Shown: positions 51,195 through 63,099, counted from the first letter of the stretch. The stretch: 64,000 nucleotides of DNA from Cordylochernes scorpioides (GCA_030710605.1 CP092880.1:7187619-7251618), one strand, 5' to 3'. The notes: generated from the letters alone by a model not told the origin. Program-made: numbers and translations.

Positions 51195-54100
51195 GTTAAA
51201 GTCGACAGGATGACCACAACGAAGGAGACCACAACGAAGGAGACCACAACGAAGAAGGTAGGAAGTCTGTCCAGATAGAAGCGAGGAAGAGCAAAGATGG
51301 AGGAACAAGCCCGCCGCCATTCCACCCAAACGACCGATCAATCTCTCCCCAACAAGAGACTATATTTCAGGAGCAAGCTGTCAGCACCCCAACGACACAG
51401 CCGAAAATCCCTCAAAATAAGCCGGTGAGAAGTTTCCCCACCTTCGTCCTTACAACGCAACCACCTTCCAGGCGACATGCCGCCGTCACCAAACAGAAGT
51501 TACAAGCTTCTACAAGCTCTACTTGGAGAGTCTTCCTCGTCATCAGCAGGACAACAACCAAAGACCAAGTCTCCTGACTGAATAATAATAAAAACTGTGA
51601 GTTTTTAAAAAATCTACCTAACTCTCTCCTCATGCTCACAACTTGATTCTCCATATATTTAATGTGTATTTTCACTGTAATCATTTTAAATCAATTTTTA
51701 CCTTTTTTTTATCATTTCAATTCAAATTTTAAATAATTTACACCCACATTTATCAATTTTTACTTTATTTCAAGCAACTTATAAGTTTAAATTCATTACT
51801 TTCAATTTTACATTTAAAAAAATCATTATTTTTTATTTCACTCGAATCATAATTCTAAACTTATTTGTGTGTTTTTCTTAATATCATATTTTTATAACAA
51901 ACACCAATTTCTTAATCCTATACTCAAAACTTTGCAGAAATCATTGTTATGTTCACTATTTTATGTAAACGCCCCAGTCAAATTATAAGTCACTATCACG
52001 CCATTGCCCCTTTTACAAGGATAATTTTTACACTACCATAATCAACGATTTAAAAAATATTCAAATTTTAATAAACATAGGTGAAACGCATTTTTTTTTA
52101 ATTGCAAAAATCGAAAGATACAATATCTTCAAAATCACAACTAGAAAAGTAACTATCTTTCCCAAAACAAGTTAAAAATAAAAATCCCATCAACTACCAC
52201 GTCAGTAGCTAAATTAAGTCACAGTCTTCCAAAACTATTACAATCGTTAAATCCCAACATAGCTACACTCCCCCGTCCTTTCCTTTTACATGCATAATTA
52301 TTAATCATCCACACATCTCTCTCAACAAACTACAACACACTTCCCATCACTTTCTACAATTGGCCACCATCTATTAGCGCGCGACTTAGCAACAAATCGA
52401 ATTCGAGCAACACAAGCTCCGTCGCCACTAAACGTGCCAGATTCACTAACAACCAAGATATCTCGATGTGTTTTGTACAACCACCACTCATGACTAGTAA
52501 ATTTGTTGTTCATGATGAAACAAGTTAGATGCTGTACCAAAAACAAAGACTTCACGTGACACCTTTCCATTCAATTCACTCACTCGTGTCACACAGCGCA
52601 TCACAACAATTTTTCTCACTTAAAAGGCCACAAAGACGCCTTCATGCCTGTGACACTTCTCACCCCAAAGCGTGTCCACGTCGAAAGTCGCACTTTTACC
52701 CACATCTAAACCTGACATCATTGAATAACATTTTTACCGCAACAGCGTCGAAAGACAACATTTACGAACACCGAGAAAACTACATCTTCAAATAGACCAT
52801 AAAACTGCCAACAAGCTTTCACCACTCTCAAAGGGAGTTTAACCAGTAAACCAGTACCCTAACGTACATTCAAACCCTCAAAATTGTACTACAACAAGGA
52901 TTTCCAAAACGTCTGTTATCTGACAGAGCACTCGCTTTTACCTCAGAAAAATTCCGCAAATTTCTAATAACACACCCCATTCTGTCACAAGTTTTTCACC
53001 CACCTATTTAATGTTCAATGTTATCCCCACAGATCTAATAATTCATCTTAATCCATACCCCGAAATAACCAGAACTAGAGAGATAGCACGCTCTCTTACT
53101 CAAAATAAGCATAAAAATGGACACTAGTTAACATACTCTCGAGACACCATGCCGCGTCACCTAAATCTATCGCCACTCTTCCCCCTAACTGGCCCCCAGC
53201 CCTACATTGCCTGTCTCCTACATTCCTTTTATGTCACACTTTTTACTGCATTATCAGTCGATTTCTTAACCTAACTTTTAAACATTTAGATATTTGAATT
53301 TGAACAAGACCTTTCTTAAATTGAACATTTTTAAAATTTTGATTCCGTGTAAATCTCTAAATTTTTCTACATATCAAACATTTCACATGTTAAATTGAGA
53401 TCACAATCTTTAATTATATTCTGTTTTTTGTATAAAATATTTTATTTTTTATTTTTGCCTTTCAATTATATAATCACTAGTTATTAATCCAACATTATAT
53501 ATAAAAAAATCAATTTTATTTTTCATAATATTATTTTAGTATTACAAAAGATTTATTTGTTGTCAAAAATCACTTTAATTCTTCATTATTATTACTTTTA
53601 TATATTGATTGTTTGATTTTATCCACTTAAACTTTATTCAACCACAATGATATTGCTATATTTTTATATTTGTTTTTATACCTTTATATAAAATGACTAT
53701 GTTATCATTAACTTTCGGGCATACAACAATCTATTTCTTTAACCACTACTATCTTTCTCAACTAATGTTTCACATCATCGTAGAAAAACGATAGTACTGC
53801 TTGACAATTTTTTGATTTCGTAATTTCAACAAACTCCTTGAACATAGTTCCCCAGATTTAAAAATCCCAACTTCTGGCCTGAACACGTTTCAAAAGTTTA
53901 CTTCAATCATCCGCAGAGCACAAATCACCAACACAAACACAAAGCGTTCACAACTCACAATTTTTTTAGCTCTAGCGGACCACAATCAACCTTTGATTTT
54001 AAGTCAAGTCAGATCACCTACTGTCGCTACAATTCTACTTATCGCATGGTTCTACATTTCACCCCTTTCACAATCATATTAAGGAACAACTTGTTCTTCA

Positions 54101-54379
54101 ACAACTTTTCAACCCAATAACCCTACAATTGTGACAAAGCACTGCAACCCTTATACAGGATCACAGGTGAAACATTGCCTCGGAAGAAGCACAAGTCTAT
54201 ATCCTCGCTTTGCACCTGGATCTAAATATTTGATTACCTGTGTAATACTTACAATTGCTTATTCTTTAACCCCTAACCCTTTCCAACGCCCACCAACAAT
54301 CTCTTAGAACATGATTTTATTTTTATCAGCATTATTTTTAATCAAACAAAGGTTTTATCTTAATTTCTCTTTTATAATG
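51195..54379 (+). mobile_element. Decayed internal region of the LTR retrotransposon
   Basis: Begins after the LTR with GTTAAAGTCGACAGGATG and three 18-bp repeats of ACCACAACGAAGGAG (51216-51256). No long ORF survives. An integrase-like relic lies at 52886-53000. The region is rich in stops and AT-rich from 51600 on. It continues after the Copia insertion at 57520-57712. Confidence 0.6.
52886..53000 (+). pseudogene. Gypsy-type integrase relic
   Basis: VLQQGFPKRLLSDRALAFTS followed by EKFRKFLITH resembles the GFP..IISDRGTAFTS block around the second catalytic D of Gypsy integrases. The frame is lost on both sides. Confidence 0.55.
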
Positions 54380-54384
54380 AATAT

Positions 54385-54594
54385 TGTTGTATTCCAATTG
54401 ATTACACACAGCGCTCAACGTTAATTATACTTTAATTAACTACAGGGTAAAGGGATCATATATAGATTAAATGGTAAACATGTGGAGGAAGAGAAAAAGT
54501 CAGCGATGGCGAGACGCCGCCATGCAGGGTTGCATCAACAGGAAGTGTGACGTCGGCTCCAGCGTTACCAGGCCAACCGCCACGGCCGTCAGCA
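54385..54594 (-). repeat. Copia 3' LTR
   Basis: TGTTGTATTCC at one edge and GTCAGCA at the other. It differs from its partner by GTCGGC against GTCAGC. Confidence 0.92.
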
Positions 54595-54617
54595 ATCTCC
54601 TCCCTCGAAGTGACCTC

Positions 54618-57142
54618 CTATTCATGAATCACTTCGCCGTCCATAAGTCTCGAACGATGAAGTTCGTGTAGGTTTCTCCTCAGTGGCTTGGTCAAAATGT
54701 CCGCTAGGTTTCTTCCACTTGCTTCAAGCCAATGCTCAGCTTCAGGGCCTTGGATAGCTTCTTTATACGAAGTAGGATCTCCCTTATTTACTTCGGTACT
54801 GAGGAGTTCAGTTGAGTTCTGAGCATTTCTCTGGTTCCTTAGGATCATTGGATGAGATCGAGTAGGAGAAGGTTTCACAGTATCTTCATTATGGCTGTCC
54901 TCTTCTGTAGGTGTCACGTCTTCTTGATCTAATAAAGACACTGGATACTCTTCAATCTCCCGTTGAGTCTCATAGCTGTAGTGTTCAACTGATGGAAGCA
55001 TCTCCCGGTTGCTGTCGTTCCTCGATACATCACTCTCTTTGAAGACACAGTCCCGAGATTCCACCACTTTATTCATCTCAGGAATCCACACTCTGTAGCC
55101 ACGTCCTCTGAGTGCATATCCAACAAGGTTACCTTTGACAGCTCTCCTTTCGAGTTTGGATTTACAGACTTGTCTTGGAATATGGACAAATACTTGACAG
55201 CCAATAGCTCTTATGTGTTTAAGACTAGGCTTGTTCCCTGTCCACAGTTCATATGGCGTGCTTTCACCATTGTGATTGTTGAGAACTCTGTTTCTGACAT
55301 AGGCTGCGGTGTAAGTCAGCTCCGCCCAGGAAGCCTTTGGCAGACCACTTCCAGATATAGTGCTCCTGACAAGATCTAGGAGTGTCCTATTCATTCTTTC
55401 TGCCACACCATTCTGTTGAGGTGTATACGTCATAGTGCGTTCATGAACTATTCCGACGCTCGTGCAGAAAGTGTCCCATTCCTTGGAACAAAATTCCAAG
55501 CCATTATCCGTACGTATTCGTTTTAGTTTCCGGTTGGTTTGTTTCTCAGATTCTTGAATCCACTCTTTGAATTTTCCCAGGGTTCCGCCTTTGTTTTTCA
55601 GGAAAAATACACTTGTATATCTCGTAGATTCATCAATGATGGTTAAGACGTACTTGGCTCCTCCCCAGCTCAATACGTCGAGTGGACCCATCAAGTCCGC
55701 ATGCACCAAGTCCAACGGCATGATTTCTTTTTCCTCCTTGTGTGAGTGTTGAAGGAATGGCAGACGGTAAGACTTGCCGATCAAGCAGTCTTCGCACTTT
55801 TCTGGCTTTGCCGGGCTGCAATCAAGTCCTCTTACGCTTTGGTTCTTGGCCATCTTTGCTATCGTATATGCATTTACATGCATCAGCCTTTTGTGCCAAA
55901 GTTCCAGTGTAAGCTCTTCCTTGCATTCAGATACAAGAGAAACACGATCATTCTGATCTATCGGAGAGGATGGAGTAGTCTGGACGTAGTAAAGTCTACC
56001 CAACTTCTTTCCCTCTATCAAGAGTTTACCTTTCATGTCCATAATGTGGCAACCACTCTTGTTGAAAACAACTTTTCTACCGTTTTCTATCATTTGGAGT
56101 ACAGACAGAACACTGTGACGCATATCTGGAACATACAAGGTGTTCTGGGCAACCAAATTGCTGGCATCTCCCTTGTGTCCAACAATATTGGCACTGACAG
56201 TACCGATACCACATACTTCTATAGAAGAGCCATTCGCAATAGTGATCGAACTAATATTGCTTGCGCACTCTTTCAGACATGTGAAGTAATCTCTCTTGGG
56301 AGTCATATGGTGCGTCGCTCCAGAATCTATGATTCAGGTCTCGGCGGTAGCTCCAAACAAAGTGTTGCACATTGCCGACATATTTACGCCTTTGTTTTGG
56401 TCAAACCTCTTTGGTCTTTGTTCATTCTTTCCTTTCTTCCTGCATTCCCTTGCATAATGGCCTTTACCTCCACATTTGAAACAAACAACCTTTGCTTTAA
56501 ATTGTTTTTCTGTTTCAATGGGCTTTGAAGAGGCATTAACGACCATGGCACCCACATCTTTTGGTAGATTTGACGAACGCCTTTCTGCTTCTGCCAACAG
56601 CCGTCTTTTAACTGTGGCGGTCGTGAAGTCTGAATCAGGCAAGTTACATATGGTTGAGAAAACGGTGTCCCAATCCTCTGGTAATCCACCCAAAAGAACC
56701 ATAGCCAAATCGCCATCATCAATTTTGTCGCCAATTTGGGCCAGTTCGTTTACAATGTAGTTTATCTTCCCCATATACCCTTCCATATTGCTGTGCTGAG
56801 TCAACCTTTCGCCATATAACTGCCTTCTTAGTTGTACGGCTCGATATCTACTATCCTTTGGTGCGTATAATTTTTCCAGTTCCTCCCAGACCTCTTTCGG
56901 AGTATTCAAATGTTGAACATGCAATTGTTGTTCATCATTAATCCCGAGGCAAATTTTTGCAAACGCCTTACCCTCCCGCGACAAAAAAAAAGTTTTGTTG
57001 CAACAAGGTCACTAGGGTCAGGCTTAGCCTCTCCTGGATTGATCAAACTCCACAAATCGTTTTCGATTAGAACGAGTTTCATCTGGAAGCTCCAGCTGGA
57101 GTAATTAGCACCATTTAATTTTGTAATCGTCGTGTTTGCCAT
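54618..57142 (-). pseudogene. Copia gag-pol, RT deleted, one stop and one frameshift
   Basis: Starts MANTTITKLNGANYSSWSFQ (57142). A frameshift in an A9 run near 56985-56993 separates it from the gag body. Zinc knuckle CFKCGGKGHYARECRKKGK. An in-frame TGA (56336-56334) lies where W is expected before IIDSGATHHMT, the protease site. Integrase: HKRLMHVNAYT...CEDCLIGK, LVHADLMGP, RIRTDNGLEF and NGVAERMNRT give HHCC and DDE. After SYKEAIQGPEAEHWLEASG, the start of RT, the frame jumps to NLADILTKPLRRNLHE, the C-terminus. RT and most of RNase H are thus deleted in frame. Confidence 0.9.
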
Positions 57143-57304
57143 TTTACAAAATATTTGGTAAGTAGAAAAAGGATGTTCCAAGTAAACAAAGGAAATTTGG
57201 TTACTCACGTTTTAGGCTTTGCGCTTCTTCAGTCTGACGTTTTAAGTCTTGTGCTTCTTCAGTTTCACGTTTTAGGCCTTGCGCTTCTTCAGTCTCATAA
57301 TCTT

Positions 57305-57514
57305 TGTTGTATTCCAATTGATTACACACAGCGCTCAACGTTAATTATACTTTAATTAACTACAGGGTAAAGGGATCATATATAGATTAAATGGTAAACA
57401 TGTGGAGGAAGAGAAAAAGTCAGCGATGGCGAGACGCCGCCATGCAGGGTTGCATCAACAGGAAGTGTGACGTCAGCTCCAGCGTTACCAGGCCAACCGC
57501 CACGGCCGTCAGCA
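57305..57514 (-). repeat. Copia 5' LTR
   Basis: Partner of 54385-54594. No clear primer-binding site was recognised next to it on the minus strand. Confidence 0.92.
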
Positions 57515-57712
57515 AATATCATAACTTTTAAATGAAACATAAGTTTTATTTTTTTTATAATTTTCAGATATATCCAAACAAAAATCTTGTTATAGCCCTT
57601 GTTAACCCTCACAGTTTAAATTAATTAAAAGAAATTTTAATTACTTACCTGTGTTAGAGAGGCTTTACCCGTTTAAACCCGGATAAACTCTTTAACTCCC
57701 GGGGCTCATCTA

Positions 57713-58464
57713 TGGTAATTTAAACCAACAACCCTATATTGTATACTACTTATAACAAGATTGTCATGTTGTATATAGAAACACATCTATAAATAAGTAT
57801 ACGCATGATTGACCTATGTCCTTATATCACCATATGTAATGCACTGTGTACAAACTGAGGACAAATAAATAAAACTATGTAATAGAATAAGAGCTGAGTT
57901 AAAGCAAGATTGAGAAGTTCAAAAACGTCTAAAATCGAGACAACCCTAAAGGAATTCGGCAGCCCGTTGCCATCTGGTCCAAAGGGTGCGGAATGCCGCA
58001 GACGTTTAAAGTCCAACTCCCCCCCCTCCTCGGGAATGGTATATAAACACCTCGGTTTTAGCCGAGCATAGTTAGTCAGCAGTCACCCCTTTCACCGTCG
58101 GCGTGAGCCCTTGTCGGTCTTAGCCAGGACTATCTCATCTTCATGTAAAACAGTAAGATCTCCGCTAACTCCATCTTGCTCTTAACTCGACTCCTGTCTG
58201 TTCATGGAACTTTCCTACTACAGCTGTGTCTCTTCGTTTTGTGTGTGTGGACATTCCCAAGCTTTCCACTCTGCCTCGACCACGACTGCCTGTACTCTGT
58301 GAAAACTGTTAAAGGACTTCCAAAGTGCAGAGAGGTACTGGAAAACTCTCCACGCCCTAACTGTCCCTCTCGGTTACTACAGGTTTGACCACCGGTTACC
58401 ACAGCTTATAGCGAGAGTCGACAGGATCTCATCACAGATAAGTTGACAGCAACTCTTTATCACA
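57713..58464 (+). repeat. 3' LTR of the decayed LTR retrotransposon
   Basis: TGGTAATTTAAACCAAC to CTTTATCACA, partner of 50435-51194. A clear target duplication could not be matched (ATATA before the first LTR, TATCT after this one). A Helitron starts immediately after it. Confidence 0.85.
58040..58048 (+). promoter_or_regulatory. LTR TATA box, second LTR
   Basis: TATATAAAC in the same setting as 50770. Transcripts from here would run toward the HECT block 2 on the opposite strand. Confidence 0.55.
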
Positions 58465-58466
58465 TA

Positions 58467-58948
58467 TCTATATATATAAAAATGAATGTATGTGTGTGTG
58501 TGTGTCCTTTATGCCTGACCAAACCACTCATTGGAACGCCATGAAACTTTGGGAAGTTTTTTAGTATAGTACTGGGAAGGTTTCTAGCAAATAAAATTTT
58601 TGAAATAACTCTTCGCCTAAAAATAATCAAGATAAATATTCTAATTTATCTGTTATAAATCAACAATCTGCTCTAAATATTATCATGATGATACGATGAT
58701 TTTGTAAGTTAGAAAATTAGGAAAGACAAAATTCAGGATGACACGGCAATTTATTTGAGACAAGAATAATTATACAATTCCAAGGCAAGATACTATTCCT
58801 TTAACTTCCAATTACCGAGAGAACCAATTAATATTGATTTTATTCAACTTATCGAGTATTTTTCAAGGGACCGGGAAAAAATGTTCACTTTATCGAGAGA
58901 TTCGTTAGACAAACCTTTACTCGGGTAAAACCTGGGCGAAGCCGGGTA
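58467..58948 (+). mobile_element. Non-autonomous Helitron, 3' end incomplete
   Basis: 5' TCTATATATATAAAAATG at 58467, hairpin CTGGGCGAAGCCGGG at the other end, but CTAG is missing. Related to 40708-41261. It abuts HECT block 2. Confidence 0.65.
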
Positions 58949-59203
58949 TATATAATATAAAAAAGTTCCAAACTGAATTATTAATGTACATGAATTAATG
59001 AAAAAAAAAAGACAGATTTTATTAGGAAATTCTAGGGACCAAGAATTAAAATTAAAGATGTTCTACTGTGTAATTAAATGTAAATTATTTTATTAACTAT
59101 ATACCCATCAATGATTTATTTTGTAAAATACATTTGAAAAATTACTTTATATTACAAAGAAATATATTTGATTCTCTAGTTCCAAGCATTCTGTACGGGA
59201 ATC

Positions 59204-61129
59204 CTAAATCAATCCAAAGCCTTCTTTATAGGAGATGGCTATCAGCAACTTCTCCTTCAGTTTAGATTTAGTAGAATATTGAGGTAGAAATAGGATTTTG
59301 GAACAGGTACTGGAGGTAGGAAGAAGTTCAGAGTTAGGTCCTGACCGATGGATTGTGAAAATGGTTCCTTCAAGAGGTATCCACTCACTTGCTGTGATAA
59401 ATATCATCAAGTCATTCCGCTGAGTATCATCCATTTCTTGAAATACTTCCCAGAAATACTTCACAGTTGTACTATTGTGTGTGTAATCCATGTATTTTAT
59501 TCTCTTTTTCATATCATCTATACCTGTAAATTCGCTTCCTTTTAGTATTTCTACAAGTTCTTCCGGCCTGAATAGCGTTTTCAGATAATCAATCTTTATT
59601 ATCTTATTGAAGCCCTTTATAATATGATTAAATTCTTTTTTAATACTCTTGTTAAATATTATATCAACATAGAGTTTAGCATATTCATCCTTGTTTTTAC
59701 GATTTAAAACAATTTGGGATCCATTTTTCTTTAGTTCATGGTCGATATATGTTCCTTCTCCATTTTGAATGGTAACCAAAAAATTACATATATAGACATC
59801 TTCAATGTCATCTTCCTCGTAATTCAGAATGTCTGTCAAACCTCTTGCCAGATTGGGGTCAAAATCAAACAGATCATCTAGAGTTCCATCTAGTCCGTAC
59901 AATTTTCGGTAAAATATTTTTGGTAATTTTAAATCGACATAAACATTATGGTAAAGTGCCATTGCAAACAATGATCCAAACCTTTCGAATCTATCATACA
60001 TAGAAGAATCCTGTTCCGTATTACTTTTCAACCAATAAAACCTGTTTTTATTGTAAAACATACTTTTTTCTTTGGTAACAATATTTTTTAAAATGGCTGT
60101 GAAAAATTCTCTGGAAACTCCACCATAGTCATGTGCTTCTTCATTTCGATATTCTAAACTAAGAGGTACACCTTTAGATTCAACAAATTTCTCAATCATA
60201 CTGATTATACTGGTATAATCGATTTTTGAATGTTCACGACGGATAATATAAGGCACAAGATACTTCATAACTTTCATTCTTGCATTTTCTGTCCATGATA
60301 AAATCATCCCTTTAAAAGCGTCTAACTTTTGATTTAAAGGGAAAATAAATTTATAATTCAAAAGATTATCGGCGTTTGAATCGAACAAATAATCATCAAC
60401 TTCTGCTAATATTTCAAATTGATAATTATTGGATAATTCAGACATTAAAAATTCTTCTTTAGGAATCTTGGAATTTGTCATTTCATATATTGGATCAAAA
60501 CGCGCGTTAGGAACTCTAAAATAAAAAATAATATATCTTTTAAGATTTGATAATAGTTCAGAGTCGCCTCCAAAGACATTGGCTAAATATAAAAGTTGAA
60601 AATAATAGACCAAATCATATTGATACCTATTAAATACTCCCATGTATTTGAAGAGTAATTTACGCAAGTTACGTACCAATGTACTAAAGATGGGATTGCT
60701 AAGACTTATCCAATGAGAAATCAGCTTGTGAAGATATTTCAGGGGCATATTACGTGGAGGCAAAATTATTGAGGCATTCGTAAAGATTATTAAATCAAAT
60801 AAAATCGCAAAGAGATCCATGCTTTCCTCAAAATAATCTTTGGAATTCTTCATTTTATCGCAGAATTTTTTATTCAAAAATCGTACTGCTTTAAAAAGAA
60901 TTTTTTTCTTGGAATTGGTATCTATTGATTGCAAGAATTCTTCTAACTTCTCAACGTGGATAGCACTTCTTTCATCTGTAGAATCATAATTAATATCGGT
61001 AAAATAAAGTTGAAGAGTCTTCAAAGAATTGAATTCAGTTTCGACAATATTGCTAAATGAATCCAGAGTTCCATTTTGAAGTGTGTGTAAATAAGTTTTG
61101 TTATTAAATGTCTTTCTATTGCGTTTCAT
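59204..61129 (-). CDS. HECT-type E3 ubiquitin ligase, intronless, copy 2
   Basis: The frame is open from 61147 (MQNFTKM). The start shared with copy 1 is the ATG at 61129, giving 641 residues. Some 45 residues differ by eye (about 93% identity), spread along the whole protein. The HECT motifs are kept: HDYGGVSREFFTAI, LFAMALYHNVY, LLPTSSTCSKILFLPQYST. The active-site Cys is residue 609 from the shared start. Both copies remaining open with no stop or frameshift suggests selection or a very recent duplication. Role and origin as discussed for copy 1. Confidence 0.85.
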   Translation of the reverse strand: MKRNRKTFNNKTYLHTLQNGTLDSFSNIVETEFNSLKTLQLYFTDINYDSTDERSAIHVEKLEEFLQSIDTNSKKKILFKAVRFLNKKFCDKMKNSKDYFEESMDLFAILFDLIIFTNASIILPPRNMPLKYLHKLISHWISLSNPIFSTLVRNLRKLLFKYMGVFNRYQYDLVYYFQLLYLANVFGGDSELLSNLKRYIIFYFRVPNARFDPIYEMTNSKIPKEEFLMSELSNNYQFEILAEVDDYLFDSNADNLLNYKFIFPLNQKLDAFKGMILSWTENARMKVMKYLVPYIIRREHSKIDYTSIISMIEKFVESKGVPLSLEYRNEEAHDYGGVSREFFTAILKNIVTKEKSMFYNKNRFYWLKSNTEQDSSMYDRFERFGSLFAMALYHNVYVDLKLPKIFYRKLYGLDGTLDDLFDFDPNLARGLTDILNYEEDDIEDVYICNFLVTIQNGEGTYIDHELKKNGSQIVLNRKNKDEYAKLYVDIIFNKSIKKEFNHIIKGFNKIIKIDYLKTLFRPEELVEILKGSEFTGIDDMKKRIKYMDYTHNSTTVKYFWEVFQEMDDTQRNDLMIFITASEWIPLEGTIFTIHRSGPNSELLPTSSTCSKILFLPQYSTKSKLKEKLLIAISYKEGFGLI

Positions 61130-61695
61130 TTTTGTAAAATTCTGCATTTTTTTCTATTTAATTTATTTTATCTCTCTCTCTCTCTCTCGAATTTTTTAGT
61201 TATCTGTTTTTTTTTTTCAAATGAAACAAAAAAGAAAAGTGAATTGATAGTATTCAAAATATATTTCAATGAATAATTTTTATTTATTATTTTTTTTGCA
61301 GCAGATTTATTATTTTTAAATTTTTTTTTCTTAATTATATTAAAAAAGCGCCCTCTAATTTCAAAAATTTCAATGAAGAATTTTTTTTCCTTGTAATCCC
61401 CATAATTTTTATTTATTTTATATCAAGTGATCAAATACCTATCATAATCGTCTGCTATAATAAACGCTAAGCGTCTATGAATTGAGAATGGTGTGCGTGT
61501 CAATTTTGAAATTCAATTTTCTTTCTGAAGGGTATAGGAATTTTAATATAATTGATATTATTGATAATAAATTCAGCATTAAAATATATGTAACTGTCAT
61601 ATATTTAAAAATAATTTTAATAAAGTAAAATACATTTTTAAAAAGCTATAATTTAAATGCACTAAAAAGAAAATAATAAAATATTTTAACTTCTG

Positions 61696-61890
61696 TCATT
61701 GAGCAATTAGATGTATCTGAGTGAAAATAAAAGCAGCGGGGACGATCATCATGAATTTCAAACCTAATGTGATTTAATATGTAGCAACTGATTTTTATAA
61801 GTGTTTGCTTTATTTTTACCTCTTCTTTAAATATGATCGTCCCCCGCCACTTGTATTTTCACTCAGATACATCTAATTGCTCAAAATGAC
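61696..61890. repeat. Upstream palindrome of HECT block 2
   Basis: GAGCAATTAGATGTATCTGAG and its exact complement CTCAGATACATCTAATTGCTC lie about 150 bp apart. The outer arm of 29 bp is perfect here, better than in block 1. Confidence 0.75.
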
Positions 61891-62018
61891 AAAAGATAAA
61901 ATATTTTATTTTTTCCTTTTTAGTGAATTTAAAAAGAAGCTTTTTAAACAAAATTGTCTATTAATGAATGTAATGAATTTACAGAACTTTGAATCATAAT
62001 TTAAAATATATACGAAAT

Positions 62019-62041
62019 CACACACACACACACACACACAC
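62019..62041. repeat. (CA)n microsatellite
   Basis: About 11 CA units precede the TRIM. Confidence 0.9.
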
Positions 62042-62069
62042 TAAAATATTTAAATATACACATCAATAT

Positions 62070-62820
62070 TGTAACATGGTATTTATCAATTTTATTTATG
62101 TAACATAGTATTTATTAATTTTATTAACAGAGTGGTCATTTTTATTCTTATATCTTGCGACTCTGTAAATTTCCCCTCGTGGCTTATCTTTTGTTTTTAC
62201 CTTTCTTAGTCTGTCCTTCCCTGAAATAAATTTTGTTTCCTCCTGAAGTTTTTGTCTTCCCTAATTTTCCACGTGGCATTTTGGTGGAGATGCTGGGTAA
62301 GTTAGGGAAGACAAACTGAAGATCGCCGAGAAGACCTTGAAGCCATGGGTGCTGTGATCTACATTTTCGAAGACTGACTCCAGGATTCCACCGCCGTGTC
62401 AAAGCCAAGACTTCCCTCGAAGATGACGATGTACCTATAGACGATACGACGACAAAGCCGCTCTACACGCCGCAAGAAAAAAAAGACGCAAAGGTACTAG
62501 GGACAAAGTTCCAAGACTTCGATGGAATCCTTGGCAGAAGCACGTCAAATCCACGTCAGTATCTACAATAATTGCTAGCTGTGGGTCACAGCTCCCATAG
62601 GGAAGAAGCTATGTAACATGGTATTTATCAATTTTATTTATGTAACATAGTATTTATTAATTTTATTAACAGAGTGGTCATTTTTATTCTTATATCTTGC
62701 GACTCTGTAAATTTCCCCTCGTGGCTTATCTTTTGTTTTTACCTTTCTTAGTCTGTCCTTCCCTGAAATAAATTTTGTTTCCTCCTGAAGTTTTTGTCTT
62801 CCCTAATTTTCCACGTGGCA
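62070..62820. mobile_element. TRIM (miniature LTR retrotransposon)
   Basis: Two 209-bp LTRs (62070-62278, 62612-62820) look identical and run TGTAACATGG...CACGTGGCA. 4-bp target duplication ATAT on both sides. The 333-bp interior starts TTTTGGTGGAGATGCTGGGT, which may contain a primer-binding site (TGG first, complement of tRNA CCA). A reverse ORF of 74 codons inside is not convincing. Confidence 0.85.
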
Positions 62821-62856
62821 ATATTAAACCTATTGTTATCTCTACTTGTACAACTA

Positions 62857-63096
62857 TAGGTTTTTAACTTTTAATTAGACAATTCTAATTTATATTTAGA
62901 CATTTTTCATTTTAATTTAGACATTTTCAATTTTAATTTAGACATTTTTCATTTTAATTTAGACACATGGCCTTTTTATAGAAAAGTCGATGTGTCTAAA
63001 TTAAAATGAAAAGTGTCTAAATAAAAATTAAAGTGTCTAAATTAAAATGAAAAAGTCTAAATATAAATTAAAATTGTCTAATTAAAAGTTAAAAAC
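62857..63096. repeat. Fold-back with internally repeated arms
   Basis: ATAGGTTTTTAACTTTTAATTA pairs with TAATTAAAAGTTAAAAACCTAT. The arms consist of short TTTAATTTAGACATTTTTCA units repeated four to five times. Loop CATGGCCTTTTTATAGAAAAG. Confidence 0.8.
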
Positions 63097-63099
63097 CTA

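Larger units (their letters stand above)
54385..57514 (-). mobile_element. Copia retrotransposon lacking reverse transcriptase
   Basis: 210-bp LTRs (54385-54594 and 57305-57514) differ at one visible base. Target duplication AATAT at 54380-54384 and 57515-57519. On the minus strand it has gag, protease and integrase; the RT/RNase H part is missing. At 3.1 kb it is shorter than intact Copia elements of about 5 kb. It is nested in the older LTR element. Confidence 0.93.
58964..61935. repeat. HECT block, copy 2
   Basis: Duplicate of 42842-45835 including downstream MITE end, ORF, T-rich 5' region and palindrome. A (TC)n run (61172-61188) expands the 5' region relative to copy 1. Confidence 0.9.

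Noticed and set aside
55170-56760. Plus-strand ORFs of up to 260 codons
   Set aside because: Antisense to Copia gag-pol, which has all conserved motifs on the minus strand.
62184-62408. 74-codon ORF in the TRIM
   Set aside because: It spans an LTR-interior border, has no domain, and TRIMs are non-coding.
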